This document shows, in pieces, positions 43,034 to 51,145 of a stretch of 64,000 nt of DNA. Under the pieces are notes generated by a model. It had not been told where the DNA came from and made no database searches. It worked only from the letters and a program-made list of their open reading frames with translations. The position numbers were made by a program, and so were the translations under genes. Source of the stretch: Gillisia xinjiangensis (GTDB lineage Bacteria; Bacteroidota; Bacteroidia; Flavobacteriales; Flavobacteriaceae); NCBI RefSeq assembly GCF_046298265.1, contig NZ_JBKAHK010000003.1, positions 186,001-250,000 on the forward strand, given 5' to 3'. Within the stretch, counting starts at the first letter, position 1; each line of letters starts with the position of its first letter.

Positions 43034-44485
43034 ATGGTTTATTTCCTCTCGCTTTTACCCATTTTTATCCTTATAATCCTTTCTTTAACCAAAGGAGTTA
43101 AGCAGGCCGTTATAGTAGGGTTTGCCGTTACCAGTATCCTGTTCTTTTACTGGGAAGCTTCCTTTAGTCATTTCCTGGGAAGCATGGGTGTAGCCTTTCT
43201 CACTACGGTGAATATTTTGATGATTGTGTTTGGTGCCCTTTTTTTATACAATATCATGCAGGGTGCAGGCCTAATTTCACAAATAAGCCACTCCTTAGAT
43301 AACTTACACCCTTCAAAAGAAATAAGATTTTTTCTGCTGGCCATTTGTCTTACGGCATTTTTTGAAGGCGTAGCCGGTTTTGGCACCCCTGGAGCGATTG
43401 TTCCTCTGTTGCTAATCGCTATGGGTTTTAATGCCGTTTTGTCCGTATCTGTAGTATTGTTATTTGATGGATTGTTTGCGATTTTTGGCGCTGTTGGAAC
43501 ACCCATCCTCACAGGCTTGCAACTGCCCCTGGACCTATCACACGCCCAGGTACAACAAATTGGTTTTTCCGCTGCTGTTATTGGTGTAATTGTACAGTTT
43601 TTTATCTTATTTGCCATATTCAGGATGTTTGCTCAAATGCAAAACCCAGTACAACATAAAGGAAAAATTCTGATCCTTTTTACTTTTTTTGCGCTTCCCT
43701 TTTGCCTGTTTGCATGGTTGGTGCCAGATTTAGCCACTGTGCTGGCCTCACTTGTTATGCTTATTCTTTCCATATTTTATTTAAAAGGAGAGGAGGGAAA
43801 AATCAATTTACGCCCCTGGCTGCCTTATGGCATTCTGGCCATTTTACTCCTTCTGCCAAAATTATTCTATCCTTTAAACCGATGGATTGGCTGGGATGTA
43901 GCATTTATGGATATGTTCGGATCTGGCCTAAATGCAACCATCAAACCATTGCAGTCGCCTCTCCTCCCTTTTATTATTGTAGGGATTGGAGTGGCTTTAT
44001 ACAATAAGAGCAAGTCTTTTTATTTAGTTAAATCTTCTGTTAAGCTATGGCAGGTGTTTGTTGTTCTCTTTCCTTCAGTTGCAGTAGCACAATTGATGAT
44101 CAATTCCGGCGTGCAACAGCCGTCTATGGTTAATAATATTGCTGACCTCCTAAGTAATCTGGGTAGCGGGTATACCCTGTTAAGCCCTTTATTAGGAATA
44201 ATAGGCGCTTTTATTACAGGGAGTACCACAATATCTAATGTGGTTTTCGGGCCATCGCAGCTGGAAACAGCAAAACTTCTTAACCTGGATGCGAACATGA
44301 TCCTGTCTTTGCAATTGAATGGTGCAGGAATTGGAAATGCCATTTGTCTGTTTAATATCATAGCAGCAGCTTCTGTTGCCAACCTTAAGAACTATAAAGA
44401 AGTACTTGCCCGCAACATAGCCCCGGCTATTCTGGCAGGGCTCATTGCCGGTTTTCTGGGCTGGTGTATCATTCAAATTCTATGA
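43034..44485 (+). CDS. lctP: L-lactate permease (LctP) family transporter
   Basis: The protein has 483 residues with about 12-13 membrane helices. The LctP signature FFEGVAGFGTPGAIVPLLLI is near residue 114, FAIFGAVGTPILTGLQLPL near 150, and FITGSTTISNVVFGPSQLET near 395, the conserved late motif. Family members move lactate or glycolate with protons. Placed directly after a D-lactate dehydrogenase, it most likely exports fermentation lactate or imports it for use; direction is inference. Slightly shorter than E. coli LctP. Confidence 0.9.
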   Translation: MVYFLSLLPIFILIILSLTKGVKQAVIVGFAVTSILFFYWEASFSHFLGSMGVAFLTTVNILMIVFGALFLYNIMQGAGLISQISHSLDNLHPSKEIRFFLLAICLTAFFEGVAGFGTPGAIVPLLLIAMGFNAVLSVSVVLLFDGLFAIFGAVGTPILTGLQLPLDLSHAQVQQIGFSAAVIGVIVQFFILFAIFRMFAQMQNPVQHKGKILILFTFFALPFCLFAWLVPDLATVLASLVMLILSIFYLKGEEGKINLRPWLPYGILAILLLLPKLFYPLNRWIGWDVAFMDMFGSGLNATIKPLQSPLLPFIIVGIGVALYNKSKSFYLVKSSVKLWQVFVVLFPSVAVAQLMINSGVQQPSMVNNIADLLSNLGSGYTLLSPLLGIIGAFITGSTTISNVVFGPSQLETAKLLNLDANMILSLQLNGAGIGNAICLFNIIAAASVANLKNYKEVLARNIAPAILAGLIAGFLGWCIIQIL

Positions 44486-44488
44486 GCC

Positions 44489-44644
44489 CTATTCCCGGTT
44501 TCCACCTAATCTGTTTGCATTTCCACACTTCCAGCCTGCCACAAACTTAAGATATTCGCTATACCTGCGCGCCAGCACCTGAAAGAACAAATGGTTGAGA
44601 TCATCATAATTCTGAATCTGTCCAAGATCGAAATATCCTGGGAT
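44489..44644 (-). pseudogene. C-terminal fragment of an unidentified gene
   Basis: Minus-strand codons read IPGYFDLGQIQNYDDLNHLF, then FQVLARRYSEYLKFVAGWKC, GNANRLGGNRE and a stop at 44489. The composition is strongly protein-like. An in-frame TAA (44647-44645) stands just before it, preceded by a few more protein-like codons (QPARLPEW). No start codon. It converges on the lactate permease gene three bases away. Family not recognised. Confidence 0.4.
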
Positions 44645-45048
44645 TTACCACTCCGGAAGCCGGGCTGGTTGTTGATGATCCCGTGAGAAGAAAAATTCTC
44701 ACTATTTTAATTTTTCTGAGCAACACAGGAATAAATTACCGTTATATCCACAGTAATCTTCAGTTTTACATCCATATAGGAATCAGGATTTTTCTCTATT
44801 AAAATTATTGTGCTTTTCTCAGGTTTGTTGCGCCTAATTGCACTGAGACACAGCAAATTTATTCACCTAAAACTTTTTTCTTTAATTGATGAAGTTTTGC
44901 GTCGCTATATTTTTCTTGATGTAAAAGCTTACTGCATCCGGAAGAGTATTTATTACGCAGTAACGAAAAAAATCAGGATCAAGAAGATTAACTATTTTAT
45001 ATTTAAAATTTATTCAGGAATGCTTAAATTCTGATAAAAATAATACCT
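44645..45048. other. Intergenic stretch with a small hairpin
   Basis: GTGAGAA-GAAAAA-TTCTCAC (44683-44702) is a perfect 7-bp stem followed by TATTTTAATTTTT. It could terminate the lactate operon about 200 bases after its stop. A 74-codon frame (44810-45034) has no coding features. Nothing else seen. Confidence 0.4.
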
Positions 45049-46047
45049 ATGCGGGCTCTGCGGAAATTCCTTTTTTATTTAGTTATTTTTTTTAGCTCGG
45101 CACTAATATTAATAACTTTATTATCCCTCCTATATAATCTCTCGTACTGGTATTCCAAGATTCTGGATTTCCCACGACTGCAGTACTTTTTGCTGGGGAT
45201 ATTATTTTTGTTATTCTTCTTTCTGTTAAATAAAAAGTGGAACCGAGCTTCCTTTTTCCTGCTTTTAGGTTTATTGGCAGTCATTGTTATACAAGGAAGT
45301 TTAATTTATCCTTATCTGTTTGGTGAAAAATCTGTTCCAGATTATAATGGAGAGGAAATAAGAACTGAAACGTCTTTTGACATTTTAATTGCTAATGTTT
45401 TAATCACCAACCGGAAATCTGCAGAGTTTATCAGGATAGTAAAACAGCGGGATCCTGACATCCTTCTCGCAATGGAGGTGGACGATTGGTGGATCAAGGA
45501 ACTACAGGTTTTAAAGGAAAGCTATCCTTTCCAAATGGAATATCCCTTGAACAATGCCTATGGAATGTCACTGTATTCCAAATTTCCACTGGAAAATAAA
45601 GAAATAAAATTCTTAAAGCATAAAGACGTCCCTTCCTTTCATGCAAAAATTGTATTTCCTGATGCAAAGTCCTTCATTTTGCGTGCGGTTCACCCTGTTG
45701 CTCCAGTTCCCAGCAGCATATATCCCGACAATGTTGGTGAGGGAGAAGTTGCCTTGTTGAAAATTGGAGAATTAGTGGCCCGGGATTCACTAGCTTCTAT
45801 AGTTGCAGGTGATTTTAATGATGTTTCCTGGTCCTACACTTCCAGGATGTTTGGTAAAAAGGGCGATTTGGAAAATGTGAGAATTGGCCGTGGCCTCTAT
45901 AATACCTTTGATGCCACATCCTCAATATTACGGTGGCCTTTGGATCATTATTTTGTTACCCGGGAATTTGCTCTTGTAGAACTTGAGAGACTCCCAAAAT
46001 TCGGCTCAGATCATTTCCCTCTTTACGCGAGGTTTGTACTTAAATAG
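45049..46047 (+). CDS. Endonuclease/exonuclease/phosphatase-family protein, membrane anchored (paralogue)
   Basis: The protein has 332 residues. Three N-terminal membrane helices (about 7-29, 42-60, 66-88) precede an EEP domain: FDILIANVLITNRKSAEFIR, RDPDILLAMEVDDWWIKEL, ILRAVHPVAPVPSS, VAGDFNDVSWSYT, LDHYFVTREF and FGSDHFPLYARF. All catalytic positions are kept. Layout and loops match the protein at 37901-38851, so they are paralogues with the same predicted location. Single gene; no promoter identified. Confidence 0.88.
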   Translation: MRALRKFLFYLVIFFSSALILITLLSLLYNLSYWYSKILDFPRLQYFLLGILFLLFFFLLNKKWNRASFFLLLGLLAVIVIQGSLIYPYLFGEKSVPDYNGEEIRTETSFDILIANVLITNRKSAEFIRIVKQRDPDILLAMEVDDWWIKELQVLKESYPFQMEYPLNNAYGMSLYSKFPLENKEIKFLKHKDVPSFHAKIVFPDAKSFILRAVHPVAPVPSSIYPDNVGEGEVALLKIGELVARDSLASIVAGDFNDVSWSYTSRMFGKKGDLENVRIGRGLYNTFDATSSILRWPLDHYFVTREFALVELERLPKFGSDHFPLYARFVLK

Positions 46048-46555
46048 AGAACCTACCAGGGTTGGATTAATTGCCGTGTTAAAACGACCGTATCAATCAA
46101 TCCTGCAACGGGGAAGTAAAAACTTCCTTTATTTTTCATTAAGTAGGAAATACTTTCTACAATGCAATCCCCTTCCCTTAATTCTTCCTGCTGAAGATGT
46201 CTATCCAATCCACAGCGCGAAGTCAGGATAGTTTGCGCAGCAAAAAAGGTAGACCTCACGCAGCGGCTTATTATTCCGATTTCACAAATAGAAATACCAC
46301 ATTTATGAACCAACGGAGAAAGAGGAACTATCCAAATCTGGCAAGACCTTACTATTCCCCGATCTTCAGAGGGTCCCAAATTCTGGTGTATCCGAATTTG
46401 AGACCTTTACCAAATGTTTTACTTTTCTATATATCAAAACAATACCTCACAATTACCGTATCGAAATTTGTTTCATTATCTTATTTTAATTGAATCCTGA
46501 CACCGTCATGGATCGTGCAGCTTAACGGTCGTGAGGTAAATCGACTCCATTCTTA
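46048..46555. other. Intergenic stretch of about 500 bases, no convincing gene
   Basis: Two overlapping frames of about 100 codons (46053-46379 minus and 46197-46493 plus) cover it, but neither has a recognisable domain, and each has biased, repeat-like composition. A GC-rich segment at 46500-46545 (CACCGTCATGGATCGTGCAG, CTTAACGGTCGTGAGG) stands out and may be a repeat end. Confidence 0.35.
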
Positions 46556-47152
46556 TTACGCCTTAACCTCTAAAGATTCCAAAATATCATTGACAACAGA
46601 AGCGCCTTTATCATTATTATACCATACCTGCAATATTTCTTTAAAAGCATCATCAATTATCCCGTGTTCAGCTTTATATTCTATAACCAACTTTGTCGCA
46701 GCTTTTGACCGTGGGCCAAATGTTTGAGAAACATTCATATTTTCATCAAGCATAATAACTATTGGAATCGACTGTGATCCATTGGTTAAAAATTGATTCA
46801 TCAATTCGGGATTTTCATCGCGTAGCACAATTTTTAAATCAATATTTTCAGACATTTGGGCTATCTTATTTAGAAATGGAAGCGTTTGCGCAGCATCACC
46901 ACACCAAGGCTCACTTATAACGAGCCAGGTTTGTTTCTCCAAAATATTTTTGAAAATTTCCATAGCTTCCTCAGAGACTTTAGCAGTTTTATCTAGCCTT
47001 TTCGTGCGACTGAAATTTAATTTAGTATAATCAATTTTCTCATGATTTTGTTCGCCAGTAGTTCTTTGTTCATCCATTAATTGTTTAAAGAGCAAGTTAT
47101 ACTGTGCGTAATCCATCGCTTTGTTAACCGATTTTTCTATCAATGTTTTCAT
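46556..47152 (-). CDS. Thioredoxin-fold protein with a single active-site cysteine
   Basis: The protein has 198 residues. The second half is a thioredoxin fold: WLVISEPWCGDAAQTLPFLN near residue 75, LKIVLRDENPELMNQFLTNG and SQSIPIVIMLDENMNVSQTF, with the cis-proline in SIPIVI. The active site is WCGDAA, not CxxC; a family of such bacterial proteins (thioredoxin family, EPWCGD type) is known but uncharacterised. No signal peptide. Its start overlaps the cytochrome c stop by four bases, so the two are translationally coupled. Confidence 0.85.
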   Translation of the reverse strand: MKTLIEKSVNKAMDYAQYNLLFKQLMDEQRTTGEQNHEKIDYTKLNFSRTKRLDKTAKVSEEAMEIFKNILEKQTWLVISEPWCGDAAQTLPFLNKIAQMSENIDLKIVLRDENPELMNQFLTNGSQSIPIVIMLDENMNVSQTFGPRSKAATKLVIEYKAEHGIIDDAFKEILQVWYNNDKGASVVNDILESLEVKA

Positions 47153-47586
47153 ATGTGTTTTTTAATGGTCATATGTAATTCACATATCTTCATCGGTGGT
47201 TGCATCGAAATTCCGTTATGCTCATTATATGTTTCATCTACTTGTTTCAGATATTCTACCAAAGCATTTTTTTCTATTTCCGAAAAATTAAACTGCGGCA
47301 TACTCTTTACCACACTGTTCAAAAACGCTTTTATATAATTTGGAACTTTGTCCGGGTCAGAATAAACATTTGTTAGATCTGGACCTAAATAACCACCTAA
47401 TCCATGCAATTGATGACAAGACCAGCATCGATTACTTTGGCATAGTTGCTGACCTTTAACTGCTTCTGAAGATAATTTTTCAACTGGGACGAAGCCATCA
47501 GCGTTATAAACAATGTAATTGTAAACACCAAAAATGGTAATCAAAAATACAATGGTTAAAATGTAGGGCTTTGAATTAGTAATCAT
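47149..47586 (-). CDS. Membrane-anchored cytochrome c, NorC-like
   Basis: The protein has 145 residues. One N-terminal helix (about 8-28) anchors it. The periplasmic domain has a single haem site CWSCH near 56, followed by QLHGLGGYLGPDLTNVYSDP, which resembles the GEGAYYAPDLTNV stretch of NorC, the cytochrome subunit of nitric oxide reductase. The likely axial methionine is in KSMPQFNFSE. No norB lies in the window, so it is an orphan here. It is co-transcribed with the thioredoxin-fold gene. Electron donor to a distant terminal oxidase or NO reductase is inference. Confidence 0.85.
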   Translation of the reverse strand: MITNSKPYILTIVFLITIFGVYNYIVYNADGFVPVEKLSSEAVKGQQLCQSNRCWSCHQLHGLGGYLGPDLTNVYSDPDKVPNYIKAFLNSVVKSMPQFNFSEIEKNALVEYLKQVDETYNEHNGISMQPPMKICELHMTIKKHI

Positions 47587-47904
47587 TCTGTGATACTAGA
47601 ATTGGCGTAAAAATATTTCAACAAAACCGATTCGAATATGACAATTATCAGATTTAAGACAATTCTATCCTATTTAATTCATCTTAATAGAATTTGGATC
47701 CGTATTTATTCAAATGTGATTTCTGCCATACCTCTTCTTCGCAACGAATATTTTTTGTATTTCGTGACAAATGTATTAAAGTTCGACTTTGTTCAACTAT
47801 ACCGTCAAATAGTTTAGAAAAAAAATTAGTATAAAGACCATACATTTTCATTAGATTTACCTTGTTCAGTCAGAATTTTACAAAATTTAAAACAAAATAA
47901 AGTC
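47587..47904. other. Divergent promoter region
   Basis: The 318 bases separate the leftward cytochrome c gene and the rightward pair of tiny membrane proteins. It is AT-rich. I could not assign a convincing TTG/TAnnTTTG pair or an FNR-type palindrome, although short TTGTTCAA-like words recur (47790, 47858). Confidence 0.4.
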
Positions 47905-48090
47905 ATGTTTAAAAAGTTCACAACAACTGATAAACTCTTGTTTATCTCAGCTTTTCTTTCGCTTATTTTCTCCGAAATATTATATTTCAATGGAGAAGCA
48001 AATGCAGCCATATTTATTGGTTTATGGGTGCCATCAATATTGGCTTTTGGCATTTATTTAAAAATTTTAAACAATCAAAAAAATGACTGA
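47905..48090 (+). CDS. Small two-helix membrane protein
   Basis: The protein has 61 residues with two membrane helices (about 10-28 and 34-54). Sequence: a basic start (MFKKFTTTDK), LLFISAFLSLIFSEILYFNG, then a short loop and AAIFIGLWVPSILAFGIYLK with a charged tail. The stop overlaps the following 31-residue gene by eight bases. I do not recognise a named family, though similar small proteins appear near respiratory genes in flavobacteria in my memory. It could be an accessory subunit of a respiratory complex; that is inference. Confidence 0.6.
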   Translation: MFKKFTTTDKLLFISAFLSLIFSEILYFNGEANAAIFIGLWVPSILAFGIYLKILNNQKND

Positions 48091-48178
48091 AATAATACCA
48101 TATTTCGCAGGATTAATTACTCTTTTGTTTGGAGTGGGATTTTATTTAGCTCTTCAGGGGTTCAAAAAAATGAAATAA
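48083..48178 (+). CDS. 31-residue single-helix membrane peptide
   Basis: ATG 48083 overlaps the end of the previous gene. The peptide is MTEIIPYFAGLITLLFGVGF, then YLALQGFKKMK: one helix with a basic C-terminal tail, so it is predicted to sit N-out, C-in. Size and shape resemble CydX- or CcoQ-like small subunits of oxidases, but no sequence tie is visible. Coupling to the 61-residue gene supports it being real. Confidence 0.5.
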   Translation: MTEIIPYFAGLITLLFGVGFYLALQGFKKMK

Positions 48179-48596
48179 GAAATTTCGTTGGACAGCAGGG
48201 CAGCCGCTAATTGCTAAGCGTTCGTGCGGCCAAACAAGAACTCCTTGATCCTTCGGGGTTGACTGAACCGGTTCTTTGCCGGAATGCCTGTTATGCAGCA
48301 AATATTTGAAATCTAATTATTGCCACTTTTTAATATTAGGGGTAAATATTTAAAGTAAAAATTGGCAATTAAGAAAGGTCCTTTGAAGCCATATTGTATT
48401 TTAGAATCAAAGCTGTAGAATGGAAAGGAAGTGTTTTTATCTTCGACCTTATTTTGGATTAGAGTTTGGTTAATGGAAATTGGAAGCTTTAATATCTACC
48501 AAACCGCAAGATTTTTTTTCTAATATATTAATGTTTGGTCTCTCCGGATCAACAGAGATATTCTGCTTATAAAACCTTCAGTCCATTCTCCTTTAA

Positions 48597-48910
48597 CTTT
48601 TCGCTCCCAAAAAAGGTGTTAATTATTGCGGGAAAAGCGCTTCATCGAAAAGGTCTTTTATCATTTCTTAAGGTGCAATGCAGAAGGATTTGAAATTTAA
48701 TAATGATTTTGTGGCCACAAAAACACATTTCATGTTTAGCAAATCTCATAGATATCAGGCAATAGAAAGATTGCTTCAAGCCTCCAGGCTATTTATTAGA
48801 TACCAACCCTCAGCACATTCCCATTTATCCCGACACTCCCAAAAGAGACGGTCCGTATTGCGGGGAAAGCGCTTTGTAAAAAAGGTCTCGAACAAAGGCA
48901 AAAAGGAGAA
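48597..48910 (+). repeat. Family D dispersed repeat, copy D1 with a partial duplicate
   Basis: The full unit at 48679-48910 shows GGCCACAAAAACACATTTC, CAGGCAATAGAAAGATTGC, CCAACCCTCAGCACATTCCC and GCGGGGAAAGCGCTTTGTAA with AAAAGGTCT. All recur in order at 55217-55435. A shorter piece (GCGGGAAAAGCGCTTCATCG, AAAAGGTCTTT) at 48630-48657 precedes it. The remainder of the 819-base gap (48179-48997), including a GC-rich patch at 48190-48300, contains no gene I can support. Confidence 0.65.
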
Positions 48911-48997
48911 ATAAAAAGTATTATGTCAACAATTTCTTGTCATCCTCTGTATGATTTAATTAACTTTATAGCCAATTTCCCCTTGTGAAACCTTCAT

Positions 48998-49576
48998 ATG
49001 AACCTTACCAATTACCTAAAAAATACTGTTCCCTTTCCTTCTGAAGAATTGGCGGATATCATTTCATATTTTAAAAGAGAATCTGTTCAAAAAAATGAGT
49101 CGCTTGTAAAGGAGGGACAGGTTTGTAATAAACTCTACTTCATAGAAAAAGGTGTTGGAAGAAGTTATTATCTCACGGAATCCGGAAAAGATGTCACACA
49201 GTGGTTTTTCATGGAAGGGCAATTTATGTCCAGCATTGAAAGTTTTTTTCAGCAAAACCCAAGTTTGTATTATTTGGAGATGTTGGAAGATGCTATACTG
49301 TACAGTATAACCCGGGATAACCTCGATCTATTGTTTGCCCGCTATCACAATATGGAAAAACTGGGGCGGCTTCTCTCTACCGAAATGCTCACCCGGGTGG
49401 TGAATAAATTAAGTGCCATACAGTTCCAAACAGCCCGGGAACGCCATGATTATATGCTATCTGAATTCCCCGATATAGCAAACAGGGTTGCACTTGGACA
49501 CATTGCTTCCTACCTGGGGATGACCCAGGAAACCCTTAGCCGCATTCGAAAAGCGTCCCCCTCTAAAAAGTCCTGA
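48998..49576 (+). CDS. Crp/Fnr-family regulator
   Basis: The protein has 192 residues. An N-terminal cyclic-nucleotide-binding-type barrel (about 20-115; EGQVCNKLYFIEKGVGRSYY, QWFFMEGQFMSSIESFF) leads to a dimer helix and a C-terminal helix-turn-helix (NRVALGHIASYLGMTQETLS, RIRKA). No cysteine cluster for Fe-S binding and no clear cAMP phosphate cassette, so the ligand is unknown. An exact FNR/CRP-type palindrome lies 11 bases after its stop, before the tolC operon, which it probably controls. Confidence 0.9.
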   Translation: MNLTNYLKNTVPFPSEELADIISYFKRESVQKNESLVKEGQVCNKLYFIEKGVGRSYYLTESGKDVTQWFFMEGQFMSSIESFFQQNPSLYYLEMLEDAILYSITRDNLDLLFARYHNMEKLGRLLSTEMLTRVVNKLSAIQFQTARERHDYMLSEFPDIANRVALGHIASYLGMTQETLSRIRKASPSKKS

Positions 49577-49586
49577 TTCCAATTAT

Positions 49587-49600
49587 TTGACATAGGTCAA
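49587..49600. promoter_or_regulatory. FNR-like palindrome before the export operon
   Basis: TTGAC-ATAG-GTCAA is a perfect inverted repeat of the FNR/CRP half-site form TTGAN-N4-NTCAA. It lies 54 bases before the tolC start and directly after the Crp/Fnr gene. Confidence 0.55.
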
Positions 49601-49653
49601 AAGAAATCGCCAGTTTAGTAAGGAAATTTGCACTGATTTAAAAATTAGTTGCA

Positions 49654-51024
49654 ATGATATTAAACCCGCTTAAAATAAGTTTGCTGTGTATTTTGTTTGC
49701 AGGCCTGGCACCTCTCTCTTCGATGGCGCAGCAAATAGACCCTGCGCTGGAAATCCTTATTCAAAAGGGGCTGGAGAAAAGTCGCAGTATAAATATAAAC
49801 CAGTTGAATGCAGAACAGGCACAGGTAGACCAGAAACTGGCAAAAGCTGTCTTTCTGCCAAAAATAACTTTAAACGGAAGCTATACCCGCCTGAATGATG
49901 ATATTACTTTTGACGATAATACCCAAAACCTTTTAATGGCCACGCAAAAGCTTCTTATAAAAGAGGCGGCAGGTATTCCCTTTAATGCAGCCTTTCCAGG
50001 GAATATATCTTTGCAGGAGGTTGATAACCTTCAGGATAAGAACATCCTGAAATCTTCTGTAGATATAGATTGGGTTCTCTTCAGCGGATTTGAAGCTTCC
50101 AATGCACTTAAAGCCGCTAAACATAAGGAAGCATCTTTAAATTATGCGGGTATGGCTGAAAAAGACCGCATAGTTGTCAATATCATTGAAACTTATGATA
50201 AACTGGCTCTGGTAAATGCTTCAGAACAGGTTTTATCCGCCTCTGAAGATCACCTGCAAGACCAGGAATACTTCGTCAAAAAGGCCATAGAAAACGGACT
50301 GGCAACCTCAATTAGCCGGAAAAGAATAGAACTTGCCCAGCAGCAACTGGCAGCCAGGCAACTGGAATTCAGCCATAACAAAACCCTGCTTCTCGAGGTT
50401 CTGCACCAGCTTACCGGGGAAGATAAAGAAATTTTACAGTCTCTTGATCCTGGTCTTACTGCTTTGTCCTCCAATGAAATGACTCCTGAAAAGCGAAGTG
50501 AGGTCAAGGCTTTGGAAGAAGCAGAGAAAGCCACTACCTATAAAGCAAAAATGGAGAGAAACCATCGTATTCCAAAACTAGCCCTCAAGGGTCATTATGA
50601 ATTCCTGGAAGATGACCTTTCACTTTTTGACCCGCAATGGTATGCAGCTGTAGGTATAAAATGGAATCTTTTTGACGGAGGTCAGTCCCGGTTAAAAAGC
50701 CTCAAATCTAAACTGGAAGCCGAAAAATACAGGGAACAGATCGGGGAAGCCGAAGAACTGATAGCGCTAAGCATCGTAAAAGCAGAACTCTCTTATGAAG
50801 CTTCCCTTCAGAATTCGCGTATTGCACAAAAAGAGATCGAACTGGCCGAAGCCACCTTTGAATTGGTGAACAAGCAGCATAAAAATGACCTGGCCTCCAT
50901 CACCGAAGTACTGGATGCTCTTAAAGACCTGGAAATGGCAAATTTCCAGCTGCAGGAATCTTACTTCAGCCAGCGAAGAGCTGTCACAACCCTGCTCCAC
51001 TCAAAAGGATTACTCAATTACTAA
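49654..51024 (+). CDS. TolC-family outer-membrane efflux channel
   Basis: The protein has 456 residues. Signal peptide MILNPLKISLLCILFAGLAP, LSSMAQ. Two repeats of long helices and strands typical of TolC: LEKSRSININQLNAEQAQVD, KAVFLPKITLNGSYTRLNDD, then YAAVGIKWNLFDGGQSRLKS and ELAEATFELVNKQHKNDLAS with ITEVLDALKDLE. It forms the outer-membrane exit duct of a tripartite exporter. It begins an operon with the membrane-fusion and ABC-permease genes. Confidence 0.92.
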   Translation: MILNPLKISLLCILFAGLAPLSSMAQQIDPALEILIQKGLEKSRSININQLNAEQAQVDQKLAKAVFLPKITLNGSYTRLNDDITFDDNTQNLLMATQKLLIKEAAGIPFNAAFPGNISLQEVDNLQDKNILKSSVDIDWVLFSGFEASNALKAAKHKEASLNYAGMAEKDRIVVNIIETYDKLALVNASEQVLSASEDHLQDQEYFVKKAIENGLATSISRKRIELAQQQLAARQLEFSHNKTLLLEVLHQLTGEDKEILQSLDPGLTALSSNEMTPEKRSEVKALEEAEKATTYKAKMERNHRIPKLALKGHYEFLEDDLSLFDPQWYAAVGIKWNLFDGGQSRLKSLKSKLEAEKYREQIGEAEELIALSIVKAELSYEASLQNSRIAQKEIELAEATFELVNKQHKNDLASITEVLDALKDLEMANFQLQESYFSQRRAVTTLLHSKGLLNY

Positions 51025-51045
51025 TACACAATTTAAAAGAAATGA

Positions 51046-51096
51046 AACATCCATAATGGCAATTCGATACACAGGTGGATGTTTATTATGGATGTT
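51046..51096. repeat. 12-bp inverted repeat between tolC and the fusion-protein gene
   Basis: AACATCCATAAT at 51046-51057 and ATTATGGATGTT at 51085-51096 are perfect complements around 27 bases; directly after lies TCCCG-ATAGCTAT-CCGGGA, a second hairpin. They fall in the only sizeable gap inside the operon and could tune or partly end transcription. Confidence 0.55.
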
Positions 51097-51145
51097 ACTC
51101 CCGATAGCTATCCGGGAGACAGATAAAAAACAAAATAAAACACGT

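Noticed and set aside
44810..45034. 74-codon plus-strand frame before the EEP gene
   Set aside because: Low-complexity Ile/Phe/Lys composition and no signals.
46053..46493. Two overlapping frames of about 100 codons on opposite strands
   Set aside because: Neither shows a domain or a plausible start region; mutual overlap argues that at most one is real, and nothing favours either.
48190..48300. GC-rich patch that might be an integron-type site or structured RNA
   Set aside because: Arms GCCGC/GCGGC are short and far apart; no integrase or cassette structure nearby.
50885..51145. N-terminal extension of the HlyD-family frame
   Set aside because: It overlaps the tolC 3' end and an inverted repeat; the lipoprotein signal beginning at 51146 fixes the real start.
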